Source: Saccharina japonica
Lineage: Eukaryota > Sar > Phaeophyceae > Laminariales > Laminariaceae
NCBI GenBank assembly: GCA_008828725.1
Contig: MEHQ01000099.1
Location: 186,001 to 250,000 of the forward strand
Direction of reading: 5' to 3'
Length of the DNA: 64,000 nt
A model generated the notes under the pieces. It searched no databases. It was not told the DNA's origin and saw nothing but the letters and a program-made list of their open reading frames with translations. The stretch's first letter is position 1. Every line of letters starts with the position of its first letter. Below, piece after piece: positions 35,022-44,574 of this stretch. The translations under genes and the position numbers were made by a program.

Positions 35022-35472
35022 GACGCGTGCTACGTTAGAGGTACGTACGGTTTGGCTGAAAATCGTTTCCTTAATACCAGGGCTGTTTGCGGGTCGGGTC
35101 AAAACTCGCGGGTCGGGTCGGATGGGGTCACTTAGCCTGACCCGACCCGACTCGACCCGACCCGTGATATTTCGAATGCCTCCTGACCCGACCCGACCCG
35201 ACCCGTGAGTTTTTGAAAAGCTCCTGACCCGGCCCGCGGGTCGATTCATGACCCGTGAACAGCCCTGCTTAATACCGGGGGTCCTGAAACCAAAATCGTC
35301 GGTATTTTATTTTTGCGTTTATTGTGTACTTAAGCCGTGGGATTTCACTGTGTATCACTTTAATTTCCCGACAAAATCGGTGTTTTGGCTTGCTATTTGT
35401 ATAGACCTCCTCGAGTGAGGAGCATTAGAAAAACGTACTGTATGCAGGTGCACCTCTACCACCGTAGCATGT
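35022..35472. mobile_element. CTACGGTAGAGGTGCACC-family MITE interrupted by a hAT-like MITE
   Basis: The left end GACGCGTGCTACGTTAGAGG and the inner GGTTTGGCTGAAAATCGTTT are followed by the insertion at 35078-35267. The host element then resumes with CCGGGGGTCCTGAAACCAAAAT...TCGTCGG and ends at GGTGCACCTCTACCACCGTAGCAT. The nesting orders the two insertions in time. After the right end the terminus is repeated twice more at about 40-bp spacing (35474-35540). Confidence 0.75.
35078..35267. mobile_element. hAT-like MITE with CCCGA filling and an 8-bp target duplication
   Basis: The ends are CAGGGCTGTTTGCGGGTC and GACCCGTGAACAGCCCTG, an inverted pair. The flanks are CTTAATAC at 35070-35077 and CTTAATAC at 35268-35275. 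Ends beginning CAGGG with 8-bp target duplications are characteristic of the hAT superfamily. The inside is GGGTC on the left arm and GACCC on the right arm. No ORF. Confidence 0.85.
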
Positions 35473-35654
35473 ATGTATGCAGGTGCACCTCTACCGCCGT
35501 AGCATGCATGGACGCAGGTGCACCTCCACCTTATCATGCTTGTGTTAATAAATCGGTTTGTGAGTGGGGTGCAACACTTTTAACACGGTTTCCCCCTTCA
35601 CTCTGTGTCCTCTGCGTGTTTTGTATACATACTCTCCTCCGTATAAATGATCAG

Positions 35655-35805
35655 CAATACGTGCACGGACTGGCTAGCGACGTGTGTGCTGGCGCTGGTG
35701 ATAGAGGCCACTCTTCAGCAGCCGGTGGTTCTGCTCATGACCGGGGTGCTCGGCGACTTTGTCGAGGAGGGGGCGGGCTTCATTCTCGAGATGCTGGACT
35801 CGTAG
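35655..35805 (+). CDS. Terminal exon encoding the last membrane segment (TM5-like)
   Basis: The acceptor is CTCCTCCGTATAAATGATCAG and the first base C completes the S codon begun by AG at 33942. The product reads N-T-C-T-D-W-L-A-T-C-V-L-A-L-V-I-E-A-T, then L-Q-Q-P-V-V-L-L-M-T-G, then acidic D-F-V-E-E-G and a stop after E-M-L-D-S. The order W-L-x(n)-Q-P-x-x-V-L-L matches the fifth span of polycystin-1/REJ proteins ('WLLS...S...LTQPLKVLL'). In full-length polycystins six more spans follow. Here a stop comes about 20 residues later, so this is either a shorter protein or an exon whose true donor lies before the stop (GACCGGG|GTGCTC is possible but weak). Confidence 0.58.
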
Positions 35806-36427
35806 TACATCGCCCTGCCGCTAAGTTAGGGAAAAGTGGGGGGGGAGGCGTTTGTGACGCATCGGAGGGCACCGGCTGGACTGAAGAAATGTCCAGTATG
35901 GGGCTGCTGGATTAGTAGAACGCCCCCTGTATAAGTTTAGCTATTTTGTTTTGTTTTAGCAACTACTTTTAGCAACTACCTTCAATATCAAGCAGTTCAG
36001 ATATCGATGTCCTAGCTAAACGTTTGTAAGGCTGGCTGCTGTATAACGACCCCCCCCCACCTATATAACAAAGTACAAAAGCGTACCATGTATTCTCCCA
36101 CAGCAGTAAAAGTTTCTGCACAACTCGGCTTGAGTTTCTTCTGCTTTGTTGGTGCGAGCCTTTCGAGCTTCTTCAGATTGGGTGGCGAGGATTGGTAATG
36201 TGGGTTTTCCATCTTGGCTAAGGTGGCACTATATGGAAGGTTGAAAAATTCAGACTGATCGAGCCCCTCTCAATTGAGTGGAATGGTCTACACGCCTCGC
36301 AGTATGATTTATAACCCTAGTCTCGCCTGGATTATATTACGAAGGTTCATGCATTCCAATTTTTCCATTTGCCCTCTGACACATGTGCAGCTCTTATTTC
36401 AATCATACCATCCACATATACTCATGT
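35806..36427. other. Downstream of the terminal exon; nothing recognised
   Basis: A possible partial repeat of the exon's end (GGGGCTGCTGGATTAG at about 35902) is present. No polyadenylation feature could be fixed. Confidence 0.35.
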
Positions 36428-36545
36428 TATAAGGATTACCCTGGGCTGGGTAATTGGTCGATATTTTACCCCGATAGCTCAGCAGGTAATACCCCCACAT
36501 TTGACGTCGTCGAGGACACGGGTTCGAATCTCACTTCGAACGTTT
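36428..36545 (+). repeat. tRNA-like element with A and B boxes (SINE head or tRNA pseudogene)
   Basis: TAGCTCAGCAGG at 36475-36486 fits the pol III A box and GGTTCGAATCT at 36521-36531 fits the B box, 46 bases apart as in tRNA genes. The acceptor and T stems do not pair properly, so it is not a working tRNA. Upstream CCCTGGGCTGGGTAATTG is shared with the shorter copy at about 36704-36762, which keeps only the A-box half. Confidence 0.55.
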
Positions 36546-36703
36546 CTTTTTTCAGAAACGCTTGCGCGTGCGTCCCTAAAAAACACGTCTCCCTGGTTCC
36601 CCAGGTATTGAAACGGAGCGGGTAGGTCAACGTACGGCCGTATACGGTACCGACGTCCCAAATATCCCGCCGTTCAGAGGGGGGGGGGAGTGTTATAACG
36701 CTT

Positions 36704-36762
36704 ACCCTGGGCTGGGTAATTGATCGATCTTTTTCCCCGATAGCTCAGCAGGTAATACCCCA
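36704..36762 (+). repeat. Truncated second copy of the tRNA-like element
   Basis: CCCTGGGCTGGGTAATTG, then CCCCGATAGCTCAGCAGG and GTAATACCCC repeat the left part of the element at 36428. The B box is missing. Confidence 0.6.
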
Positions 36763-37031
36763 CACCCATCCATCATCCCTTAATACTTGAAAAAACTCAA
36801 ACCAACAATACAGTCCCCCTTGCGAATGCTTTTACCGACTCCTCTCCGACGTTTCACCAATCACATCTGAAATGGTGTGAAATGTACGTGTGCCTTCCGA
36901 AAGACATCTAACCAAGTGATGAACCCATCCGAATTATGTCATGCACACATACGTAATGATCAGAACCAACGATGGACCTAAACACTATTGCGGGATATAC
37001 ACAAGCCTACTACGGTATATACAAAAGCCAA

Positions 37032-37217
37032 CAGTAGTGGGGCCTATATAAGGCGACATGAATAAGCCGACCACTCGAGATAATAAGGCGGTCAAAATCG
37101 GCTGGCACGGCTGTAACTTTGAATACAAGTGACTACACGAATAAGGCGACCAACTCGAGATAAGGCGGTCAAAATGTCTTGGCACGGGATCGCCTTACAT
37201 AAGCCCCACTAGGACTG
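37032..37217. mobile_element. mariner-like MITE with CAGT...ACTG ends, 186 bp
   Basis: Left end CAGTAGTGGGGCCTATATAA, right end GCCTTACATAAGCCCCACTA followed by GGACTG and a TA. The inside has two imperfect direct repeats of AAGGCGGTCAAAAT. The relative at 42981-43163 has the same size and AAGGCGGTC words and is flanked by TA on both sides. The left TA is not preserved here. Confidence 0.55.
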
Positions 37218-37470
37218 TAGTATGTGATTTTCCTATTTTTCTACTAAAAACATTTGGTCCTATTTGTTATGGTCCACCGTAATAGTTGTATCCCCGGATG
37301 TTTACACGCGATTGTGGGTGTCGATTGCTATATATGTTTCGCAACGAGAAACCAGGCTGATGAGAAATTCACGCATGATATTAGCCGCATGCTGCGATAG
37401 AGGTGCATCATGTTGTTTCTGGGGGGGGTCACTTGAGGGAGCTCTAAATCCCGCTTAAAAACCGGGCTTT
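37218..37470. other. Short MITE fragment, otherwise nothing recognised
   Basis: GCATGCTGCGATAGAGGTGCA at about 37388-37408 and GGTCACTTGAGGGAGCTCTAAA belong to the CTACGGTAGAGGTGCACC family, truncated. Confidence 0.4.
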
Positions 37471-38121
37471 AGACGAAAACAAACCCTCTACCCGATGAGC
37501 AATACCATGGCCTAACCATACAACCAAAAATGGACGCGTGCTACGGTAGAGGTATATGGTATACCTTTTTCTGGCTGAATCGTTTTCTGAACGGTCGGGC
37601 TCCATAACACAAATTCGTCGGGCTTTCATTTTTGTGACGAATAATGTTTCAAGTATACTTCGGTCATGAGATTTATCATCCGGCAGCACTTTTGCTTTCC
37701 TCCGAAATCGTTTTTTCCGGTAAGGTATGACGCTCCTTAAGTGAGGAGCTCAGAAAAAACATGGTGCGCCCCTATCGTAGCATGCGTCTTAGACGAAAAC
37801 AAAAACTCAACCCGATGAGCAATACCATGGCTTTAACCATACAACCAAAAATGGACGCGTGCTACAGTAGAGGCATATGGTATACCTTTTTTTGGCTGAA
37901 TCGTTTTCTGAACGGTCGGGCGCCCTCCTTAACCCATATTCGTCGGAATTTCATTTTTGTCACGAAATATAGTTGAGACTAAAACTTCGGTCATGATATT
38001 TCTCATCCGGCAGCACTTTGTTTTTTCCCCCTTCAAAAACTTTTTTTTTTCGGTGAGGTATGGCGCTCCTTACGTGAGGAGCTCAGAGAATACATGGTGC
38101 ACCTCTATCGTAGCAGGTGTC
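37471..38121. mobile_element. Tandem dimer of a MITE plus its flank
   Basis: MITE copies at 37533-37788 and 37854-38121 each follow the same flank, TTAGACGAAAACAAA...ACCCGATGAGCAATACCATGG...ACCATACAACCAAAAATG. The unit of about 324 bp has been duplicated in tandem after insertion. Both copies have inverted ends (GACGCGTGCTACGGTAGAGG / CCTATCGTAGCATGCGTC or similar) and the inner words AACGGTCGGGC and TCATCCGGCAGCACTTT. Confidence 0.85.
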
Positions 38122-38234
38122 AATGCTGCAACACAAATATAGAATTTCGACGAACTTTAGGTTAGGAAGCCCCGTCGTTCAGAAACTATTTGAGCCGAAA
38201 CGTGCCACGTCTATTATAGTGGCACACGCCATTA

Positions 38235-38476
38235 AGGGTCATTCTTATCGAGCAACTTTTTTCCAAAAATTCCAAATAAAATTTTCGGGCAAATTTTAGG
38301 ACTTCCATATTTTCCAAAAATAATTTCCAAATTTTGGAATGCGAAGCCTTCCAAATATTTTTACCCTCTGTAAAAAATCCAAATTTCCAAATAAGTCCTG
38401 TTTTTTCTTGATTTTCCTGTTTTTTTTGGAAAAATTATTTGGAATTTTTGGAAAAAAGTAGCTCGATAGAACGACC
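38235..38476. mobile_element. PIF/Harbinger (Tourist)-like MITE, copy 1
   Basis: Inverted ends AGGGTCATTCTTATCGAGCA and AGCTCGATAGAACGACC, flanked by TTA at 38232-38234 and at 38477-38479 (TTAA on both sides). The inside is made of TTCCAAAT/ATTTGGAA words and can fold on itself. A second copy in the opposite orientation lies at 46726-46975 with TTA flanks. A 3-bp TTA duplication with GGG-starting ends fits Harbinger-type MITEs; the TTAA here also allows piggyBac, but the second copy does not. Confidence 0.75.
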
Positions 38477-38937
38477 TTAAGACGAGAGTAAGACATCCGA
38501 GAGAGTCGTCGCCTTGAAACTACTAATAATAATGGGGAAGAAATCACTCTCTCGACGACGTAAGAAACCCATCCTGGGTCAGACCTCCTGTTTCCTATTA
38601 GGTGTCCTGTACTTGTATCCATAGCAACCCTCTGCTGCCGGTGGACGGCGTGCGCGAGTTACGATGGTTGGTGCACAGCCTCGTTTCCGTCAGCAATGAT
38701 GCCTTTCGGTTGTGGACTACATCTACATACAGGGCAGACCAGAGACATACCTGCTACGGTAGAGGTACACCCCATGTAACGTACATTAGGTACATTGTGT
38801 TTTGTTTCGGACGGGGGGGGGGGGGGGCACTCGAAGAGCTCTAATGCCTCACCCACACACTGATTGGTGTTGGAGGGGAACTATAATGAATGGTTGCTAC
38901 CCGACGAATATAACCGCACGGCTTAGAAGTGAAACCA
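38477..38937. other. Short repeat fragments only
   Basis: CCTATTAGGTGTCCTGTACT at about 38594 recurs near 51530 (and inverted near 51380). CTGCTACGGTAGAGGTACACC at 38752 is a MITE end fragment. A G-run lies at 38812. No coding signal. Confidence 0.4.
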
Positions 38938-39184
38938 GACGCATGCTACGATAGAGGTGCACCATGTTTTTTCTGAGCTCCTCACTTAAGGAGCATCATA
39001 CCTGACCGAAAAAATGGTTTTGGAGGAAAATAAAAGTGCTGCCGGATGAGAAATCTCATGACCGAAGTATACTGTGGAACAATATTCGTCTCAAAAATGA
39101 AATTCCGACGAATTTGGGTTAAGGAGCCCGATCGTTCAGAAAACGATTCATCCAAAAAGTGCTACCTCTACCGTAGCACGTGTC
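38938..39184. mobile_element. CTACGGTAGAGGTGCACC-family MITE, opposite orientation
   Basis: Starts GACGCATGCTACGATAGAGG, contains GAGCTCCTCACTTAAGGAGC and the reverse of the inner words of the other copies, and ends GCTACCTCTACCGTAGCACG plus TGTC. Confidence 0.8.
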
Positions 39185-39889
39185 AACATTAAAAAATATT
39201 TCAAACACAATATTACAGTTCCGACGGTTTTGGGTTAAGGGCCCGTTTTAACGAAGAAGAAAAAAATTCCATTTGGGAAAAAAAAACAAAAACGTTTTTC
39301 ATTGGTCAGAACCCGCACCACCACCCAAGATTATACCTCAGGATCCTAGTATTTGGTGCTGGTGCGTGTGTTGACCAATGAAAAGCGAATCTGAATTTTA
39401 TATTTTCCAAATTGAATTTATTTTATACTCGTTAATATGGGCCCTAAGGAGCACCGAACATTCAGGAAACAAAATGCGTAAAAAAAAGTGCTACCTATAT
39501 CGCGGCACGGAATTAGAGTAAAATAGTCATTTCTAGACAGTGCAGTTATAAAAGGGTTACGTGAGCCCTGTCATTTCATAAACCGTGTCAGCCCCAAAAG
39601 TGCTACCTATATCGCGGCACGGGTCGTGTACAGACAGCTCCCGACCAAAAACAAAGAAATGAGAAGATGAACTATCCCATGACCCACTTGCATAGGTATA
39701 CAACAGATGCCACGGCAGTACGTATACAAAAGAAGAGCGCAGCATTGCCATTCCAACGACCAAAGGCCTACTGCCATATCGGGCAGTTTCTCAGCGCCCT
39801 TAAAGAGCCCCGTCAGTCGGAAATAGTAGTATTTGCCCTCGGAGGGCAAAAGAGGGCTGTTCATACATACCAGGGTACGGCGTTTAGCG
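39185..39889. other. MITE-derived fragments, no gene
   Basis: The phrase AAGTGCTACCTATATCGCGGCACGG occurs twice (about 39487 and 39597) and relates to the MITE terminus. ORFs in this stretch have no coding look. Confidence 0.4.
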
Positions 39890-40115
39890 TTTCGTTTTTG
39901 TCTCTTGTCTTTTTCATCTCTTCTTTTGTTATCTTCGCACTTCTTTTCTCTCTCCTCGTTAGTTGTAACTCAGGTCCGGGGTCACAAAGTAGGCTCCTCT
40001 CCCTCTTCCCCCATTACGGCTCGTGCCTTGCATTTCTATCTCGAGAAGACTCCAGCCATTTCTTCCCTTGTCGACTCGCATCGAAGTGTGCCCGATACAA
40101 ACGAAAAGCCACGAG
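39890..40115 (-). repeat. SINE-like repeat copy
   Basis: Shares TCTCTTGTCTTTTTCATCTC, AGTTGTAACTCAGGTCCGGG, GTCACAAAGTAGGCTCC, TTACGGCTCGTGCCTTGCAT and CTATCTCGAGAAGACTCCAG with the copies at 40.5, 45.3, 48.3, 49.0 and 63.6 kb. The tRNA-like head is not evident in this copy. Minus orientation is inferred from the head position in 40480-40812. Confidence 0.7.
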
Positions 40116-40479
40116 CCGTAGTAGGGAGGGGGGGGGGGAGCATGCTATGTGACCACGGATCTGGGTCAAGATTAGAAGGGCACAAATAATGAATGGGAAT
40201 ATTTAATATAAAACAAATGCACCTATCCGTATCGTAACACGGGTCTTAATATGTTCAGTATTTGTATCCCCTGTTAATGCCGAGAGCGGTCCAAATCCGT
40301 CTTCGATAATAATCGTGTTGGGAAAAGTGCACCCTCCTGGGAAGACGAATCGTGAAATAGCGAAATACCTTTTTTTTGTGGCCTCTGGGGACTGTAACCT
40401 ATATATATACGATGTGTATTATTGGTACACTTGACACGCAGGGGGGGGGGTGATAACAAGATGGGTGATAAGGCAAGGC

Positions 40480-40812
40480 GAGATTTGTTTATTTATTTAT
40501 TTTTGTCCATCCCATTTATTATCTTCGCACTTCCGTCTTTCTCCCTCCCTAGTCGTAACTCAGATCCGGGGTCACAAAGTAGGCTCCTCTCCCTCCTCCC
40601 CCACTACGGTTCTTGCTTTGCATTTTTATCGCGAGAAGATTTCAGCACTTTCTTCCCTCGTCAACTCTCGTCGAATTTTGCTTACCCACGCTATAATATG
40701 CGCTCTCGACAGTCGGTGTCATTTGAGAATAAAAACCTCCATGGGGAGAATCGAACCCTCGACATCCGGCCCAAAAGGCTTCGTGGCTACCAGTTAGACC
40801 ACGGGGGCGACC
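40480..40812 (-). repeat. tRNA-headed SINE copy
   Basis: Body as in the other copies. At the right end, on the minus strand, TGGTCTAACTGG fits the A box and GGGTTCGATTCTCC the B box (about 40740-40805). The acceptor arms do not pair and the anticodon stem is poor, so this is a tRNA-derived head rather than a tRNA gene. It is the most complete reference copy for the family in this window. Confidence 0.68.
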
Positions 40813-40975
40813 GGATGCGTACTACATTTTGATGCTGCGAACTATATATATATATACGACGTATTCAATTTATTGGAACCAGGATAACGAGCGGAGTAAC
40901 ATCGCGTAAAAATACCCGTCCGAGGTGTTTGAATACCGATTTATTTGAAACAGTCATAGCGGGTACCATACCTGG

Positions 40976-40977
<2 letters not shown>

Positions 40978-41019
<42 letters not shown>

Positions 41020-41032
41020 CGTTGTTGTTGTC
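40978..41032. repeat. TTG microsatellite
   Basis: About 18 TTG units, one with TCG. Confidence 0.95.
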
Positions 41033-41437
41033 TTCATACTAAACTCATTTCAGTTGCTAATCCCTGTAGTTTAATCTAGCAAGATCAGAGTAGAGGGTGG
41101 TATTAATAGGTCGTACTCGCCTGAGTATATGCAGGGAAGGATGCTCGACTGGATGGGATTGGTGGCACTCGACGCATTGTGTCGGCGTTTTCGTCGTGGT
41201 AAATAAATAATGCCCTGCACATTGGCGGGAGGTAATTTAGATTATTATAGTTTGAAAGAGCCTGAAGGGGGGTGATATCAAAGAGTAGAAGTGTAGAAGT
41301 ACCGATATGCCCAGGTATGCAGCAGTACAGTACAGGACACCTGCGCTGTATTGATAATAAGAAACAGACTTGTAAGAACATTGGCCTGGCATATATCGTA
41401 AAATAATACATCCTAGAGTCGTTATCTTCAAATTATG

Positions 41438-41788
41438 CACAGATGCTCCGAGTACCTTGGAGTAAAGTAAATAGTATTGGTGATAAAATACTTCAGGTAC
41501 TTCGTGTACTCGGAGTATTTCGGGGTTCGATACTCCGGGATACTGCTCGTACTCGGAGTATTTCGGGTATGAACACTCTCGATACTGATAGTACTCGGAG
41601 TATTTCGGGGTCTGATACTGCGTTTACTCCTTGCTCTCTGAGTATTTGGGACTTCAGTACTGCTCATACTCCAAGTACTCCGAGTATTCAGGCCGCCAGT
41701 ACTCTAAATACTCTAAGCACTCGGAGAGCGAAATGTACTCGATACTCGGAGTATACTCGGAGTGTGAAGTATATTAGGAGCATCTTTG
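41438..41788. mobile_element. Foldback-type element built of TACTCGGAGTA palindromes, copy 1
   Basis: Starts CACAGATGCTCCGAGTACC and ends AGGAGCATCTTTG, an inverted pair. The inside repeats TACTCGGAGTATTTCGGG and TACTCCGAGTA many times, each itself a palindrome. Copy 2 at 41866-42114 has the same ends and order. Confidence 0.7.
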
Positions 41789-41865
41789 CACCATTTTAAA
41801 GACTCAGCCGCCATTCCTCCCGGGTTCTAGGAGCGTGTGACTGGCGTTTATATCACTTCAAAGTC

Positions 41866-42114
41866 CACAGATGCTCCCATTACCTGGAAGTGTAATTATA
41901 GTGTTTTAGATCAAAACATATGTCAGGTACTTTGTGTACTCGCAGTATTTCGGTGTTCAATACTCTCGATACTCGGAGTACTCCGAGTAATTTAGACTTC
42001 TTTACTCCGAGTATTTAGGCCACCAGTACTCTAATACTCTCAGTACTCGGAGTACAAACAATACTCGATACTCCGAGGATACTCTGAGTATCGAGTATAC
42101 TCGGAGCATCTGTG
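41866..42114. mobile_element. Foldback-type element built of TACTCGGAGTA palindromes, copy 2
   Basis: Starts CACAGATGCTCCCATTACC and ends TACTCGGAGCATCTGTG, inverted to each other. The left inner part (CAGGTACTTTGTGTACTCGC) matches copy 1. No sure target duplication. Confidence 0.7.
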
Positions 42115-42271
42115 AAGTTATGCACAGAAAACACTCTCGAAAAAACGAAGTCCATCCGGGGCCGGCTTTCCTGTTTGTTATTGGTGGTATTAAATCCTTT
42201 TGCTGTATACCCGTCCCCGCATGCCCGTAGCGTTTGTGTCGTAGTGTTTGCCAAACTGCTCTAACGCCAGG

Positions 42272-42621
42272 TTAACTTATCGCATCATGCTGCAACTGTC
42301 TTCTTAGTTCTACCACATATCTCCGGTGATAACACCTTCGAAACCCGGGGGAGCCAGCAGCCGCACCAATCTCCGGCACCAGGAGGACCGCCCGCTGCGT
42401 ACCGGCCGCACGGCGTGCGGGAGAGGTGTATGTCGTACCGATCCGTAAGAAATTCAAACCCAGCTCGAGCCTGCACTGTGCTTCATCGTCGTCGTCACAA
42501 CACGAGAAAATCGACGTTGTCTCCCAGTGTATGTAGTGTGGGAGCTTGAGCCCCGTTTCGTTGTTGCGTACGACCCTCCCGATCTCGAGCGATATTTCCT
42601 CTTTAGTAGTGCGTTTCAGGC
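42272..42621 (-). CDS. Candidate terminal exon of an unidentified minus-strand gene
   Basis: On the minus strand, after an acceptor TATTATATTATAG, a frame of about 116 codons stays open to a stop at 42272. It starts L-K-R-T-T-K-E-E-I-S-L-E-I-G-R-V-V, has Y-I-H-W-E-T-T-S-I-F-S, an acidic patch C-C-D-D-D-D-E-A, and L-E-L-G-L-N-F-L-R-I-G-T. Composition looks protein-like and not repetitive. No family recognised and no upstream exon found. The plus strand over the same bases has stops. Confidence 0.33.
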
Positions 42622-42980
42622 CTATAATATAATACATATTATTAATAGTTGTAAGGCAGAGTTATGTTACTAGTTGTAAGGTAGGTTGTTCGTGGTTTCG
42701 GGGCGGATAATTAATTAATTTAGCGAAAGAGGGAAAATAGTAGATCGTCCCTTCGCCTTATGATAGTCGCTGACCCCGCCCCTTCACCCACTCTCTCACA
42801 CTGTGGCCTTGTCGCGCCGACCCTTCCTTACTGCCACAGTGGTTTAGGCGAGGCCAACAATTCTTCCTGGCCCCTGTCCCCCGTGGACCTTTTTTTGCGG
42901 ATGCAGTACGTAGTATATATACATATATTATAGTAGTACGTAAGTAGTGGGCCCTCTATAACAACCGATTTTCCTAGATA

Positions 42981-43163
42981 CCGTGGGGGTCCCCCAATAA
43001 GGCGGTCGGAGTGAGGCGGTATCCCGATATAAGGCGGTCGAATTCGCGTGGCGCCACTGGGGAATTGCGCTCAGAACCTGGAATGAATAAGGCGGCTTCC
43101 CTCTATAAGGCGGTCATTTTGCTGTATCTGGCACCCCACCGTCTTATTGGGGGACCCCCACTG
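42981..43163. mobile_element. mariner-like MITE with TA target duplication, 183 bp
   Basis: Left end CCGTGGGGGTCCCCCAATAA, right end TTATTGGGGGACCCCCACTG, flanked by TA at 42979-42980 and TA at 43164-43165. Read inward, the right end starts CAGTGGGGGTCC. Excision of an element with CAG/CTG ends by a Tc1/mariner transposase would leave TA-CAG-TA or TA-CTG-TA, the scar found repeatedly in this window. No ORF. Confidence 0.75.
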
Positions 43164-43599
43164 TATGTACGATGTACTCCAGTTGGGAATTTTCTCTGAA
43201 GTTTCCCAGGATGATTACGAGTGTAATGTTTTTTTTTAGTAGTTTTTTTATGTTTTATGTTTGTTAGTTGTATTCGTGCCCAGTCGAAATTAGCATAGGA
43301 AATAAAGTACAATATAGTCATTGGTGGTTGTATAAATAGTACTATTAATAGTTGTACAGCATTATAGGGTCACCAAGATAGGATTAAGGGGCGTATACCC
43401 CGTGCAGCAGTTATCTGTTCCTCTTGGGCACGTGTGCTTTTCGTCTAGGGGCGCCTCTGTCTCCCTGCGTCATTTGTATTCTGTTTCATTTAAGAATTTG
43501 TTTTTATTTGTCTTTTTGTTCTTATTTTTTGGTTCGGCTCGTGTCGCTGTGTTCTCGTACCCGGTACGTTACGCATCTCACTTGCTTTACCCATTACTT

Positions 43600-43712
43600 T
43601 GCGTTTATTTTGTTTTGGTTTTTCTCTGTTTCACAGTCTGTGACCACAGAATTTGTATCTCTCTAGGATTGGGAATCAGGACAGGCACTGGGTGTACTGA
43701 TGTGGTTGAGTA
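43600..43712. repeat. Left arm of a long inverted repeat pair
   Basis: GCGTTTATTTTGTTTT, CACAGTCTGTGACCAC and ATTTGTATCTCTCTAGGATT, then AATCAGGACAGGCACTGGGT recur as the reverse complement at 45803-45927. The arms are about 115 bases and roughly 85 percent alike by eye, and enclose about 2.1 kb. Confidence 0.7.
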
Positions 43713-44483
43713 GAAAGAACGGGTTTAAGACCAAAGGTTATGGTACCACTTTGTGGCTCGTTCATAATCTTATCAGCAACATAGTGCCAAAGAAAATGGG
43801 TGTACCCCTCGTATGGAGCATAAAGTTGGCCACTATGTTCCCCAAGATTGAAAAATCCAACAAAAAGGGGTGTCTCGTCATCATCTGACCCCTGAGATGA
43901 TGCCAGGCACAATACGCCATTATCTTGGTTGGCTCTTTTATTGTTCCGCAAATATATACGATAATACATGCCTTGCACTATATACGAGAACGATACGTAT
44001 AATATGTACGTATGACGTACACCGAGTACGTATACGAAAACGATACGTACCATATTTTGAATACATACGAGTATTATGTTGCTTTGGCCATAGGCACTGC
44101 TGCTGCACAGCCTTTATCTTTGTTTGCCGAAATAAAAGTCGGGAAGAAAAAAGAGCCACAAAGTGGTACGATAACGTTTGGTCTAATGTGAAGACAACAA
44201 CACCAACAACAACCCCCGATTGGTGATGTTGACCTTTCTGGTTTTAGTTTTACCTTCATATACGTAGCGTTTACGAGTAGAGGGGAGCGGAGGGCTCCAG
44301 ACTATCTGTTTTTGACTGACTTCGATCGCTTTGCGGACCCTTCGGGTCCACTATTATTCCAGTATACCTTTTTTGGGTAAGTTAGCCTGTGACCACGGGA
44401 ATCGACCGCGTCAAGTGTTAGATTGGTAAGGACAGATGAAGATACTGGGTAGAGAGACCGGCACGTTTTTCATGTGTGAAGAG

Positions 44484-44574
<91 letters not shown>

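Noticed and set aside
37264..37458. Short ORF after a TATTTG-rich region
   Set aside because: No splice-like borders and it runs into a MITE fragment.
40735..40810. tRNA gene on the minus strand
   Set aside because: A and B boxes are present, but acceptor and anticodon arms do not pair. It is part of a dispersed repeat.
43676..44053. 125-codon minus-strand ORF
   Set aside because: Partly within the inverted-repeat arm, no domain, no splice context; left as unexplained sequence.
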